Below are positions 46,813 to 56,113 of a stretch of DNA of 64,000 bases, one piece after another (the first letter of the stretch is position 1; the number at the start of each line of letters is the position of its first letter). The notes beneath the pieces were generated by a model. That model saw only the letters and a program-made list of their open reading frames with translations, made no database searches and was not told the origin of the DNA. Location: positions 1 to 64,000 of the forward strand of contig DATAEE010000345.1 of the NCBI GenBank assembly GCA_036258175.1. The letters are read 5' to 3'. The DNA is from DATAEE01 sp036258175. Its GTDB lineage: Bacteria > Acidobacteriota > Vicinamibacteria > Vicinamibacterales > 2-12-FULL-66-21. The position numbers and the translations under genes are program-made.

Positions 46813-47559
46813 TTACCGCGGCTGCTGCGACGACACTCTAACGAGGTGATTCACCATTTCGCGATCGGCGGCGCCCGAGCGCTCGAGCTGACCCAGCCCG
46901 TACTGAATGCGCAAGAGATCTGTCTGACGCTGCCGGTCGAAGTCGCGAAGAACCTGCGCCAGCCGCAAGGCAAGCTCGCGCTGCTGCTTCGTTTCGCTCT
47001 CGCCGATCATCGTCCGCACACGCCGCAGCACATTGTCTGACTCATTCGTCGCGGCTGCTGACACGCGAGGCGCCGGTTCTTTCGCCGCGAACTCGTCGCG
47101 CAGACGACGCTCGAAGCTCGTCAACTCGGCACGCCAGTCCGGCTGCGAAGTAACGACCGGCGTGGCCGCCCGAGTTTCAACCGGAGCCGCGACGGTGCGG
47201 CCCCACCCCGTACGGACCGTCAGCCCATCAGCGTCGTAGCTCACCTCGAGGTTCGCGATCGCGGCTGCCGCCGCAAGAACGAGCGTCGCTGCGGCGGCGA
47301 GTCCCCATGCGGGCATGATCCAGCGCCGCGGAGGCGCTGCTGTCTGCGCGCGATCCGCGATCGTGAAGCCGAGATCGCGCTCGGGCGGCGCCCACGCCGG
47401 CAGCTCGATCCTGACCGCGCGCAGCGCATTGACCTCCGCGCGGCATTCGCTGCACCGGGCGAGGTGCGCCTCGATTCGATTCCGCTCGACCGCGTCGATC
47501 TCATCGTAGAGATAGGCGACGATCGCTTCCTTGCTTTCACATTCGACTGGCATCGTCAT
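46813..47559 (-). CDS. Zinc-finger (ZAS) anti-sigma factor
   Basis: This 248-residue single-pass membrane protein starts with a zinc-binding anti-sigma domain: HLARCSECRAEVNALRAVRI carries the HxxxCxxC motif (His32, Cys36, Cys39). A membrane helix follows at about 84-105 (WGLAAAATLVLAAAAAIANL), then a periplasmic domain with a long coiled coil (ETKQQRELALRLAQVLRDFD). It should hold the cognate ECF sigma factor inactive at the membrane until a signal releases it. Its start overlaps the end of the sigma gene by 4 bp, the usual pairing. Confidence 0.9.
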   Translation of the reverse strand: MTMPVECESKEAIVAYLYDEIDAVERNRIEAHLARCSECRAEVNALRAVRIELPAWAPPERDLGFTIADRAQTAAPPRRWIMPAWGLAAAATLVLAAAAAIANLEVSYDADGLTVRTGWGRTVAAPVETRAATPVVTSQPDWRAELTSFERRLRDEFAAKEPAPRVSAAATNESDNVLRRVRTMIGESETKQQRELALRLAQVLRDFDRQRQTDLLRIQYGLGQLERSGAADREMVNHLVRVSSQQPR

Positions 47560-48125
47560 AATGATTGTCCGTCGGCCTGCAGCGTGCGCCGCAGAACCGA
47601 CAACCCCTGATACAAACGCGTCTTTACCGTACTCAGCGGGCAGTCCAGCAGATCGGCAATCTCCTGGAACGTGAGCCCGTGATACTCCTTCAAGATGATG
47701 GCCGTCCGCTGCTCCTCAGGTAGCAGGGCCATCGCCTTTGCGACCGCGCGGCTCATCTCGCGGCGCGCAACCAGCGTCTCGATCGACTCCGCCGGTTCTT
47801 GTTCGGCCGCGAGATCGAGCAGATCGACCCCCTCTGGCGCCTGCGCGATTGGCGCGCGGCGTTCGCGCCGAATCCAATCGCGGCACAGGTTGAGCGCAAT
47901 CCTGTACAACCACGAGGAGAACTTCGCCTGTCCCCTGAAACCGCGGAGGGCGCGGAAGGCGCGAAGGAAGGTTTCCTGGCAGACATCCCGCGCGTCTTCC
48001 TCGCGGCCGATCACGCGGTATGCGAGCGCGAAAATCGGCCGTTCCCAGCGCAGAATTAGCTGGTTGAAGCTATCGACGTCCCCTCCGATAGAGCGGGCGA
48101 CGAGCTCCTCGTCCGTCCAGGCCAT
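47556..48125 (-). CDS. ECF-family RNA polymerase sigma factor
   Basis: This 189-residue sigma factor has only regions 2 and 4. Region 2 is LILRWERPIFALAYRVIGRE, EEDARDVCQETFLRAFRALR (DxxQE/T motif that contacts the polymerase) and KFSSWLYRIALNLCRDWIRR (-10 recognition). Region 4 is LPEEQRTAIILKEYHGLTFQ, EIADLLDCPLSTVKTRLYQG (helix-turn-helix for -35 recognition). It is followed with a 4-bp overlap by its zinc-finger anti-sigma gene and heads an eight-gene run ending at 40392. The operon probably contains its own regulon: secreted proteins, a transporter and surface glycosylation enzymes. Confidence 0.94.
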   Translation of the reverse strand: MAWTDEELVARSIGGDVDSFNQLILRWERPIFALAYRVIGREEDARDVCQETFLRAFRALRGFRGQAKFSSWLYRIALNLCRDWIRRERRAPIAQAPEGVDLLDLAAEQEPAESIETLVARREMSRAVAKAMALLPEEQRTAIILKEYHGLTFQEIADLLDCPLSTVKTRLYQGLSVLRRTLQADGQSL

Positions 48126-48196
48126 GCGTGAGCGCGCTCAATAAGGTTAGACGCGGGGGACCCCCGGCCGGCCGGGTGTCCTACAAAGTCCCATTC

Positions 48197-48205
48197 TGCT
48201 ACAAT
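48197..48205 (+). promoter_or_regulatory. Extended -10 promoter of the GAF kinase gene
   Basis: TGcTACAAT gives the TGN extension and a near-consensus -10 (TACAAT at 48200-48205), 21 bp before the ATG at 48227. The -35 position is poor, as is allowed for extended -10 promoters. It lies in the divergent gap to the ECF sigma gene. Confidence 0.45.
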
Positions 48206-48226
48206 CCGGCCGTCCTTCAGCGACAA

Positions 48227-49471
48227 ATGACCCCTTCGTCCGCCGACCATGCCTCCCGGCTCGAGCGGGAGGTGGCGCGGCATGCCCGCCTGCGCGATCT
48301 CGTACTCGCCTTCAGTCGCGACGCCTCAGCGGCTGACGACCTGACGGCGGCTCTGGCTCAACTTTCGGAAGGGCTGGCGACGGTCGTGGGCGGCCGTGTC
48401 TCAATCTGGATGCACGATCGCGACAAACGCGAACTGGTGCGCCAGTCCGGCGGCCGGGAAATGCGGGTCGCGACGGGCCGCCTTGACGACGTCGTTGCCC
48501 AGGGACTGCGTCTGGACAAGGCGGAGATTCGACGCGGTCAGTCTGGGGACGGGCCTTTGCTGATCGTTCCCCTGCGCGGTCAGCAGCGAGCGCTCGGTGT
48601 CGTCGTCGTCGAGAATCCCGCCGAAACAGGGCACGACGAAGAAGTGCTTTCGACGGCCGGAGAGCTGTCGCGTCAGCTCTCCGCGGCCATTGAGAACAAG
48701 CTGCTGCTTTCACAGATCCGGCGAAAGGCACAGTTCGACGCCGATCGCCGCGCGCACTCACAGAAGCTGGCGGCGCTCGGTCAGTTCGTTGCCGGAATCG
48801 CGCACGAGCTCAACAATCCACTCCAGAGCGTGCTCGGGCATCTCGAGCTGCTGCGGCGCAGCCGCAGACTGCCGCGGTGGCTCGCCCCCGACATCTGGTT
48901 GATTTATCGCGAGGCGAACCGCGCTGCGAGGATCGTGAGTCGTCTGCTTGTGTTCGCCGGCGCGCGCAACGCCGGCCGCCGGCAGGTCAGCCCCAATGCC
49001 GCGCTGACGCGCGCGCTCGCGCTGCGATCGCGCGCGTGCCGCGAAGCGGGTATCTCGGTCGTCCGCCGTCTCGATCCGCGCGTCCCGCGGATCCTGGGCG
49101 ATTCGCTCCTCCTCCAACAGGCGTTCCTCAACATCATCGTCAACGCGGAGCACGCGATCACGGCGCGGAGAGCCGCGTCCCCCGCCACGTCTAACGGCAA
49201 GGACTGCATCGAGGCATCGACGCGCGGACGCCGCGGCATCGTGACGGTGGAAATCCGCGATACGGGTCACGGCATCGACGCGGACGTTTTACCGCGGATC
49301 TTCGAACCCTTCTTCACGACGAAAGAAGTCGGTCAGGGGATCGGCCTCGGTCTCGCGCTCACGCACGGGATCATCGAAGAGCACGGCGGCTCGATTGCGG
49401 CACGCCCCCACACGCGCGGCGGAACCGTGTTTCGCATCGAACTGCCGATGCGGGAGCGCGTGCATGGCTGA
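48227..49471 (+). CDS. Soluble histidine kinase with GAF sensor domain
   Basis: The start is taken as the ATG at 48227 (MTPSSADHASRLEREVARHA), giving 414 residues without membrane helices. An upstream ATG at 48128 would lie before the predicted promoter. A GAF domain spans about 20-175 (LSEGLATVVGGRVSIWMHDR, GPLLIVPLRGQQRALGVVVV). The HisKA box is LGQFVAGIAHELNNPLQSVL with the His in AHELNN. The HATPase domain has LLQQAFLNIIVNAEHAITAR, VEIRDTGHGIDADVLPRIFE and GIGLGLALTHGIIEEHGGSI. It overlaps the next gene (HTH-receiver fusion) by 8 bp, so the two are a signalling pair. The ligand of the GAF domain is unknown. Confidence 0.88.
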   Translation: MTPSSADHASRLEREVARHARLRDLVLAFSRDASAADDLTAALAQLSEGLATVVGGRVSIWMHDRDKRELVRQSGGREMRVATGRLDDVVAQGLRLDKAEIRRGQSGDGPLLIVPLRGQQRALGVVVVENPAETGHDEEVLSTAGELSRQLSAAIENKLLLSQIRRKAQFDADRRAHSQKLAALGQFVAGIAHELNNPLQSVLGHLELLRRSRRLPRWLAPDIWLIYREANRAARIVSRLLVFAGARNAGRRQVSPNAALTRALALRSRACREAGISVVRRLDPRVPRILGDSLLLQQAFLNIIVNAEHAITARRAASPATSNGKDCIEASTRGRRGIVTVEIRDTGHGIDADVLPRIFEPFFTTKEVGQGIGLGLALTHGIIEEHGGSIAARPHTRGGTVFRIELPMRERVHG

Positions 49472-50051
49472 AGACGCTTTCCTGACGACCGACGAGGTCC
49501 TGCGTTACCTGCAAGTCAACCTGCGGACGATTTACCGGCTGATCAAGTCCGAGAAAATTCCTGCCGTTCGCGTCGGACGGCAATGGCGCTTCCGAAAACG
49601 CGACATCGATGCCTGGCTCGAGAGTCAGCGCCCGCGCGGCCCGCGCATCGTTGCAACGCCGTCGAGGCCCGTGCCGTCACGTCCCCCGTCCCGCTCGCGT
49701 ATCCTCGTCGTGGATGACGAAGCGGCCATTCGTGATTTGCTGGCGAAGACGCTGGCGCTCGCGGAGTACGACGTCGACGTCGCACCCGATGGACGGTCGG
49801 CGCTCGAGCGGCTGCGAACGCTGCCCTACGATCTCCTTATTACTGATCTGAAGATGCCGGGCGTCGACGGTCTGACCGTCATTCGAGAGGGCCGCCGCTA
49901 TCGACCTGACATCCCGGTCATCATCATCACCGGCTTTTCCACCGAAGCGAGCGCGATCGAGGCGATCAACCTCGGCGTGTCTGGATATCTGATCAAACCG
50001 TTCCGCGTCCCGAAAGTTCTCGCCGCAGCGGCGAAAGCCCTCGGAGAGTAG
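49464..50051 (+). CDS. Excisionase-type HTH fused to a response-regulator receiver domain
   Basis: This 195-residue protein has an unusual order. Residues about 5-55 are an excisionase/MerR-like DNA-binding domain: LTTDEVLRYLQVNLRTIYRL and IPAVRVGRQWRFRKRDIDAW. A Pro/Arg/Ser linker follows (ATPSRPVPSRPPSRSR). Residues 79-195 are a complete receiver: ILVVDDEAAIRDLLAKTLAL, phosphorylated Asp128 in LLITDLKMP, Thr in IIIITGFST and Lys178 in YLIKPF. Most regulators have receiver first and DNA-binding last. Here the HTH comes first and belongs to the type usually found in excisionases and plasmid proteins. It is coupled to the GAF kinase gene by an 8-bp overlap. Confidence 0.85.
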   Translation: MAEDAFLTTDEVLRYLQVNLRTIYRLIKSEKIPAVRVGRQWRFRKRDIDAWLESQRPRGPRIVATPSRPVPSRPPSRSRILVVDDEAAIRDLLAKTLALAEYDVDVAPDGRSALERLRTLPYDLLITDLKMPGVDGLTVIREGRRYRPDIPVIIITGFSTEASAIEAINLGVSGYLIKPFRVPKVLAAAAKALGE

Positions 50052-50053
50052 CA

Positions 50054-50069
50054 CAGCCCTTCAGGGCTG
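50054..50069. terminator. Palindrome CAGCCCTTCAGGGCTG after the HTH-receiver gene
   Basis: A perfect 8-bp inverted repeat without loop bases (in RNA a 6-bp stem with a 4-nt loop) begins 2 bp after the stop codon. It is not followed by a T run, so it may be a REP-type element that only slows transcription. The next gene seems to have its own -10 (TAAAAT at 50119-50124). Confidence 0.35.
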
Positions 50070-50137
50070 CTTCAGCGGAAGCGCAGCGCAGCCAACGACT
50101 GCTGACGTTTTCGCATGCTAAAATCGTTGGTTTCTAG

Positions 50138-52120
50138 ATGATCCAGCTGGCCTCGCTGAGCAAGTCATTCGGCGAACGCGTCCTGCTCGAGGACGTGTCG
50201 TGGCACATTGGCCGCCGCGAACGTGTTGCTCTGTGCGGCCCCAACGGGGCGGGAAAGACGACGCTGCTTCGCATGCTGGCGGCAATGGATGAACCGGATA
50301 AGGGCGAGATCCTCAAGCCGACCAATCTCACTGTGGGCTACCTCCCGCAGGACGGCCTTGATCACAGCGGCCGGACTCTGCTGGACGAAGCCATGCTCGG
50401 TTTCGGGCCTGTGCTCGAAATGAAAGCGGAGCTGCACCACCTCGAAGAGCGCCTCGGCGATACGACGGTCAGCGAGGCCGAGCACGACGCGCTGCTGTCC
50501 CGGTACAGCGAACTTCAGGATCGGTTCCGCGCTGCAGACGGTTACAGCCTGGATCTGAAAGTCGCGACCGTTTTGCGCGGACTCGGTTTCGCCCAGGAGG
50601 ACTTCGACCGCCCGACGGAGACGTTCTCGGGTGGCTGGCAGATGCGAATCGCGCTGGCCAAGTTGCTGCTCGGCCGTCCGACGCTGCTGCTCCTCGACGA
50701 GCCCACCAACCATCTCGATCTCGAAGCGCGCAACTGGCTCGAAGAATATCTCGCCGAATACCCGCATTCCGTCATCCTCGTCTCGCACGACCGCTTCTTC
50801 CTGGACGCCGTCGTCACGCGAATCACGGAGATCGGCCTCCGGGTTCTCACGGACTATCCGGGCAATTACACGGAGTATCTGAAGGAGCGCGACGAGCGGC
50901 TCGAACGGCTGCGCGACGCGAAAAAACGTCAGGACGAGGAGGTTGCCCGCGTCAAGGCGTTCATCGACCGCTTCCGGTATCAGGCGACCAAGGCCTCCCA
51001 GGTCCAGAGCCGGATCAAGATGCTCGCGAAGGTCGTTCCGATCGAGATCCCGCCAGAGCGGAAGCGTGTGCATTTCACATTTCCCGCCTGCGCCAAAAGC
51101 GGCCGGACGGCGATCGAGTTGTCCCGAGCGTCCAAACGGTACGGCGACAAGGTGGTGTTCGACAGCGTGGACTTGCTCATAGAGCGCGGCGACCGGCTGG
51201 CCCTCGTCGGACCGAACGGCGCGGGCAAGTCCACGCTGATGCGTTTGTTATCCGGCGTCGAACCGCCTGATACCGGCTTGCGCGCCGAGGGGCATCAGGT
51301 CGTGGCGCAGTACTTCGCGCAGGATGAGGCCACACGGCTGGATCCGACCTTGACCGTCTACGAGACGCTCGAAACCGGATCGCCGACCAATCTCGTTCCG
51401 GCCATCCGGAACATCCTCGGCGGGTTTCTCTTCTCCGGCGACGACGTATACAAGAAGGCAGGTGTGCTATCCGGCGGAGAGCGAACGCGTCTCGCGGTAG
51501 CGCGCATGCTGCTTCGGGCCTCGAACACGCTGCTCCTCGACGAGCCGACCAATCACCTGGACCTCGACTCGAAGGACGTCCTCCTCGAAGCGCTGGAGGA
51601 CTTCGGCGGAACGCTGATCTTCGTTTCACACGATCGGTACTTCGTCGATCGCCTGGCGACCAAGATCGTGGAAGTTGGCGGAGGCGGAATTCTCGTGTAT
51701 CCGGGCACGTACGAGGAGTTCCGCTGGAGCAAACAGTCGCGGAACGGCCAGGCAGCGGCAGCATCGAAGCAGAAGTCCCAGGTCTCAAGCCCCAAAGCCC
51801 ACGCCGCAAACCCCAAACCCCAGGCCCCAAGCCCCAGGTCCAAGAGCGAGGTGCACGCGGACAAGCGGCGCGCCGACTCGAGAGCCCGGCAGCAGTATCG
51901 TGCGGCGGACGCGCATAAGAAGAAGATCGAGGCGCTCGAGGCCAAAATCGCCGACCGGGAACGCGCGATCAAGGAGCTGGAGGCGTCGATGGCGGCGCCC
52001 GGTTTCTACGACGATCGCGATGCGGCCCGGCCGATCATCGACCGGCATCAGGCGCTGATGTGGGAAGTCGGAGATCTGATGCATCAGTGGGAAGAGCTCT
52101 CCACCGAACGTCATTCCTGA
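50138..52120 (+). CDS. ABC-F family ATPase (ribosome-associated, Uup/YheS-like)
   Basis: This 660-residue cytoplasmic protein has two ABC domains and no membrane part. NBD1 has GPNGAGKTTLLRML, FSGGWQMRIALAKLLL and LLLLDEPTNHLDLEARNWLE. The inter-domain PtIM linker is about 240-305 with FRYQATKASQVQSRIKMLAK. NBD2 has GPNGAGKSTLMRLLSG, LSGGERTRLAVARMLL and LLLDEPTNHLDLDSKDVLLE. ABC-F proteins act in the ribosomal E site on stalled translation. A low-complexity Pro/Ser/Lys stretch (about 545-570, PKAHAANPKPQAPSPRSKSE) precedes a C-terminal coiled coil (DAHKKKIEALEAKIADRERA) like that of Uup. The ATG has no clear ribosome site and lies about 7 nt after the predicted transcription start. Confidence 0.93.
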   Translation: MIQLASLSKSFGERVLLEDVSWHIGRRERVALCGPNGAGKTTLLRMLAAMDEPDKGEILKPTNLTVGYLPQDGLDHSGRTLLDEAMLGFGPVLEMKAELHHLEERLGDTTVSEAEHDALLSRYSELQDRFRAADGYSLDLKVATVLRGLGFAQEDFDRPTETFSGGWQMRIALAKLLLGRPTLLLLDEPTNHLDLEARNWLEEYLAEYPHSVILVSHDRFFLDAVVTRITEIGLRVLTDYPGNYTEYLKERDERLERLRDAKKRQDEEVARVKAFIDRFRYQATKASQVQSRIKMLAKVVPIEIPPERKRVHFTFPACAKSGRTAIELSRASKRYGDKVVFDSVDLLIERGDRLALVGPNGAGKSTLMRLLSGVEPPDTGLRAEGHQVVAQYFAQDEATRLDPTLTVYETLETGSPTNLVPAIRNILGGFLFSGDDVYKKAGVLSGGERTRLAVARMLLRASNTLLLDEPTNHLDLDSKDVLLEALEDFGGTLIFVSHDRYFVDRLATKIVEVGGGGILVYPGTYEEFRWSKQSRNGQAAAASKQKSQVSSPKAHAANPKPQAPSPRSKSEVHADKRRADSRARQQYRAADAHKKKIEALEAKIADRERAIKELEASMAAPGFYDDRDAARPIIDRHQALMWEVGDLMHQWEELSTERHS

Positions 52121-52300
52121 GCCTCGCGACCCTACAGTTCCACCCCCGACTCCGCGAAAAAGGGTTCAGAGAAACTCGACGTCGATAGGCGGAAGCGGAC
52201 TCACAATTCTGTAATTGAGGGGTCGTGGTTAGCCAGTAATGCAACGGGCCGAAGAGGGTGAATTCGGGCATTTTCGGCCGAAATCCCGCTATTCAACCTC

Positions 52301-52315
52301 GGGCATACCCTTTGC
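52301..52315 (+). promoter_or_regulatory. Possible sigma-54-like promoter upstream of the NtrB-like kinase
   Basis: GGGCAT-ACCCT-TTGC keeps the GG and GC 10 bp apart as in -24/-12 promoters but matches the -24 box at only four of six positions. It lies in a 341-bp gene-free stretch (52121-52461) before the kinase. Autoregulation by the NtrC-like product encoded downstream is conceivable. The rest of the stretch shows no gene. Confidence 0.3.
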
Positions 52316-52419
52316 GCCATCGCCGCGAGCCAAGCGGCCCGGGCCGCCGGGGGCTTCGTCCGAGGGTTGGCCCCGTCAGGCAGGATACCTTGGACCGTAA
52401 CTCGCAGATGGGACAGAGC

Positions 52420-52448
52420 TTGGAGCAGGATCCCGAAGAACTTACAAT
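52420..52448 (+). promoter_or_regulatory. Sigma-70-type promoter of the NtrB-like kinase
   Basis: TTGGAG (52420-52425) and TACAAT (52443-52448) are separated by exactly 17 bp. Transcription would begin near 52455, 7 nt before the ATG at 52462, which supports that start over in-frame codons further upstream (52408, 52258). Confidence 0.5.
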
Positions 52449-52461
52449 ACTGCAAGCTCCG

Positions 52462-53655
52462 ATGCCACAGCGAAAACGGTCCAAGCGGGCGCCGCGCCGC
52501 CGCGGGACGAGATCTGCGCGCGGGCGAGTGCGATCCGCGTCGACGGTAGACATCCCGGCCCTTCGGGACGGGTTCTTCCGCGACATGGTGCACGGGCTGC
52601 AGAACGGCGTGCTGGCCGTCACCGCGGACGGGCGGGTCGCCGTGATGAACGATATCGCGTGCCGGATCCTCGCGATCGAGGAACGGGCCGCAGACATCGG
52701 CCGGCCGTTCGCGACGGTGCTGCGAACGCAGCCCGACGTCGTCCGGATCCTGGCGAGCGCGTTCGAGTTGAGTCACCTGCCCAACCGGGCGGAGTTGAGG
52801 CTCAAGAGCTCGAACCGGGTGATCGGCTACACGCTGTCGCCGATCCGGGACCCACGCGGGAAGCGAATCGGCGCGACGCTGTTCTTTAAAGACTTGACCC
52901 GGGTCGAGCAGCTGGAGGAACGGGAGCGGCTGCGGGACCGGTTGATGGCGCTGGGAGAGATGGCGGCGGCGATTGCGCACGAGGTGAAGAACCCCCTGGC
53001 GGGGATTGAAGTCATGGCGGGCGTGCTGAAGAGGCAGCTCGCCAGCTCGGCGGACGCGCAGACGATTCTGAGCGACATCATCAACGAGGCCAAGATGGCC
53101 AACGCGATCGTTCAGGACGTGCTCGAGTTCGTCAGGCCGATCCGGCTCGAAGTCGTCGAACGCATCTCGCTGCACGACGTCGTGCACGACGCGATCACGA
53201 TGGCCGAGAGCCACGTCCCGAGGCGGGACACGCAGGTGTCGTCGGCACTGCCGGAGAACCTGCCGCGGATTCAGGGGGATCCGCACCAGTTGCGGCAGGT
53301 CGTGACGAACCTGCTCACGAATGCGTTCGAGGCGCTGGGCGGCCGCGGGCGCGTGGATATCAAGGCGGTCGAGACCGTGGAAGACCATGGGGACGCGGCG
53401 CAGCCGATGGTCATTCTCGAAGTGGTCGACGACGGCCCGGGGGTGACGCCGGAAGTGAAGGAGCGGATGTTCGGCCCCTTCTTCACGACCAAGCCGCAGG
53501 GCACCGGACTGGGCCTTGCGATTGTGCGGAAGATCATCGACGCCCACGACGGGCGGATCGATGTGGAATCGCGGCCCGGATCGGGGGCGCGGTTCCGGGT
53601 GACGCTGCCGATTAGCGGCTCGCACCCGTTGTTCGGGACGGTAGGAACGGCCTAG
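52462..53655 (+). CDS. NtrB-like PAS histidine kinase
   Basis: From the ATG at 52462 this is a 397-residue soluble kinase. A basic tail (PQRKRSKRAPRRRGTRSARG) precedes a PAS domain at about 40-150 (VHGLQNGVLAVTADGRVAVM, IGYTLSPIRDPRGKRIGATL). The HisKA box is LGEMAAAIAHEVKNPLAGIE with its His in AHEVKNPL. The HATPase has PHQLRQVVTNLLTNAFEALG, VDDGPGVTPEVKERMFGPFF and GTGLGLAIVRKIIDAHDGRI. The form matches kinases that serve NtrC-like activators, and the activator gene follows 36 bp later. The gap contains a GTCCGGC palindrome. Sensing is likely cytoplasmic through PAS. Confidence 0.9.
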   Translation: MPQRKRSKRAPRRRGTRSARGRVRSASTVDIPALRDGFFRDMVHGLQNGVLAVTADGRVAVMNDIACRILAIEERAADIGRPFATVLRTQPDVVRILASAFELSHLPNRAELRLKSSNRVIGYTLSPIRDPRGKRIGATLFFKDLTRVEQLEERERLRDRLMALGEMAAAIAHEVKNPLAGIEVMAGVLKRQLASSADAQTILSDIINEAKMANAIVQDVLEFVRPIRLEVVERISLHDVVHDAITMAESHVPRRDTQVSSALPENLPRIQGDPHQLRQVVTNLLTNAFEALGGRGRVDIKAVETVEDHGDAAQPMVILEVVDDGPGVTPEVKERMFGPFFTTKPQGTGLGLAIVRKIIDAHDGRIDVESRPGSGARFRVTLPISGSHPLFGTVGTA

Positions 53656-53656
53656 C

Positions 53657-53674
53657 GTCCGGCCTCGGCCGGAC
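53657..53674. repeat. Palindrome GTCCGGCCTCGGCCGGAC, REP-like copy
   Basis: This has the same 7-bp arms as the copy at 46767-46784 with a different 4-nt loop. It begins 2 bp after the kinase stop codon and lies between the kinase and regulator genes, where an RNA hairpin could adjust the ratio of the two products. Confidence 0.55.
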
Positions 53675-53691
53675 TGTGGCGAAAGGTCAAC

Positions 53692-55123
<1,432 letters not shown>

Positions 55124-55125
<2 letters not shown>

Positions 55126-55159
55126 GTGCACCTGGTGCGCTAGGTGCCTTCGGTGCGCC
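55124..55159. repeat. 9-bp imperfect tandem repeat NGGTGCNYY, four units
   Basis: AGGTGCACC, TGGTGCGCT, AGGTGCCTT and CGGTGCGCC follow head to tail directly after the NtrC-like stop codon, in the 49-bp convergent gap to xerC. No terminator-like stem with a T run is visible in that gap. Confidence 0.6.
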
Positions 55160-55174
55160 TGGACTCTGTGAGCG

Positions 55175-56110
55175 CTAGCTTCTGGGATGAGATTTCTTGT
55201 AAGCCTCAATCAATTGGGTGGCGTTGACGTGCGTATAGCGCTGCGTGGTAGACAGCCTCGCGTGGCCGAGCAGCTCCTGAATCGCGCGTAGATCCGCGCC
55301 GCGCTGCAGCAGGTGCGTCGCAAACGAATGGCGCAGCGCATGTGGGCTGATGCCGAATCGCGTGCTGCACTGCGCGACGTACTTCCGCACCAGCCGATCG
55401 ACGCTTCGCGTCGAAAGCCTTCCACCCTTGTAGTTCACGAACAGAGGGCGTCTGAGAGCCCGTCTCCCTGCGCCGTGCCGAGTGTCGTCAATGCTCAACA
55501 GGGCGAAGCCTGCGAGGTCGGCGAGCCAGGCCTTGATCGCTTGGGCGGCGGTCTTGTTGAAGGGCACGACCCGTTCCTTCCCGCCCTTGCCGAGCACCCG
55601 CACCACACGTCCCGACAGATTCACGTCGTCGAGATCGAGTCCTACGAGCTCGCTGAGCCGCAGCCCCGACGCGTAAAACAGCTCGAGAATCGCGCGGTCG
55701 CGGCGGCCGAAGGGGGTGGTCACATCGGGCGTCTCGAGCAGCCGCGTCATCTCCTGCTCTGCGAGGTGGGCCGGGAGCTTTTTCTCGCGCTTGGGCGTGC
55801 CGACGAGCGCGGCGGGATCATCCTCCATCCGGCCCTCGCGGCGAAGGTACCGAAAGAAGGTACGCAGGGATGCCAGTTTGCGCGCGGCGGACGCGCGCGA
55901 ATTCCCGCGTCTATGCAGATCGGCGAGAAAGCCGCTCACCGCAGTCGCATCGATGTCCTCTGCGCTCAACTGCGCGCCCGGTTTCTTGCGCGCGGCCGCC
56001 AGGTAGCCGACGAATTGATCGAGGTCGCTCTCGTAGGCGCGCGCTGTATGGGGTGAAGCGTTCTGGTTGAGGCGGAGATAGTCGAGGAAGGCTTTGACGT
56101 CTTCTCGCAT
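55175..56110 (-). CDS. xerC: Tyrosine recombinase XerC
   Basis: This 311-residue recombinase resolves chromosome dimers at dif with XerD. The N-terminal SAM-like DNA-binding domain spans 1-100 (VKAFLDYLRLNQNASPHTAR, LASLRTFFRYLRREGRMEDD). The catalytic domain has Arg in LELFYASGLRLSELVGLDLD, Lys in VLGKGGKERVVPF, HxxR in PHALRHSFATHLLQRGADLR, the second His in LGHARLSTTQRYTHVNATQL and the nucleophile Tyr in RYTHV. An insertion of about 15 residues (LSIDDTRHGAGRRALRRPLF) is typical of XerC rather than XerD in some phyla. It is next to trmFO and topA, a common neighbourhood (3-bp gap). Confidence 0.93.
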   Translation of the reverse strand: MREDVKAFLDYLRLNQNASPHTARAYESDLDQFVGYLAAARKKPGAQLSAEDIDATAVSGFLADLHRRGNSRASAARKLASLRTFFRYLRREGRMEDDPAALVGTPKREKKLPAHLAEQEMTRLLETPDVTTPFGRRDRAILELFYASGLRLSELVGLDLDDVNLSGRVVRVLGKGGKERVVPFNKTAAQAIKAWLADLAGFALLSIDDTRHGAGRRALRRPLFVNYKGGRLSTRSVDRLVRKYVAQCSTRFGISPHALRHSFATHLLQRGADLRAIQELLGHARLSTTQRYTHVNATQLIEAYKKSHPRS

Positions 56111-56113
56111 GTC

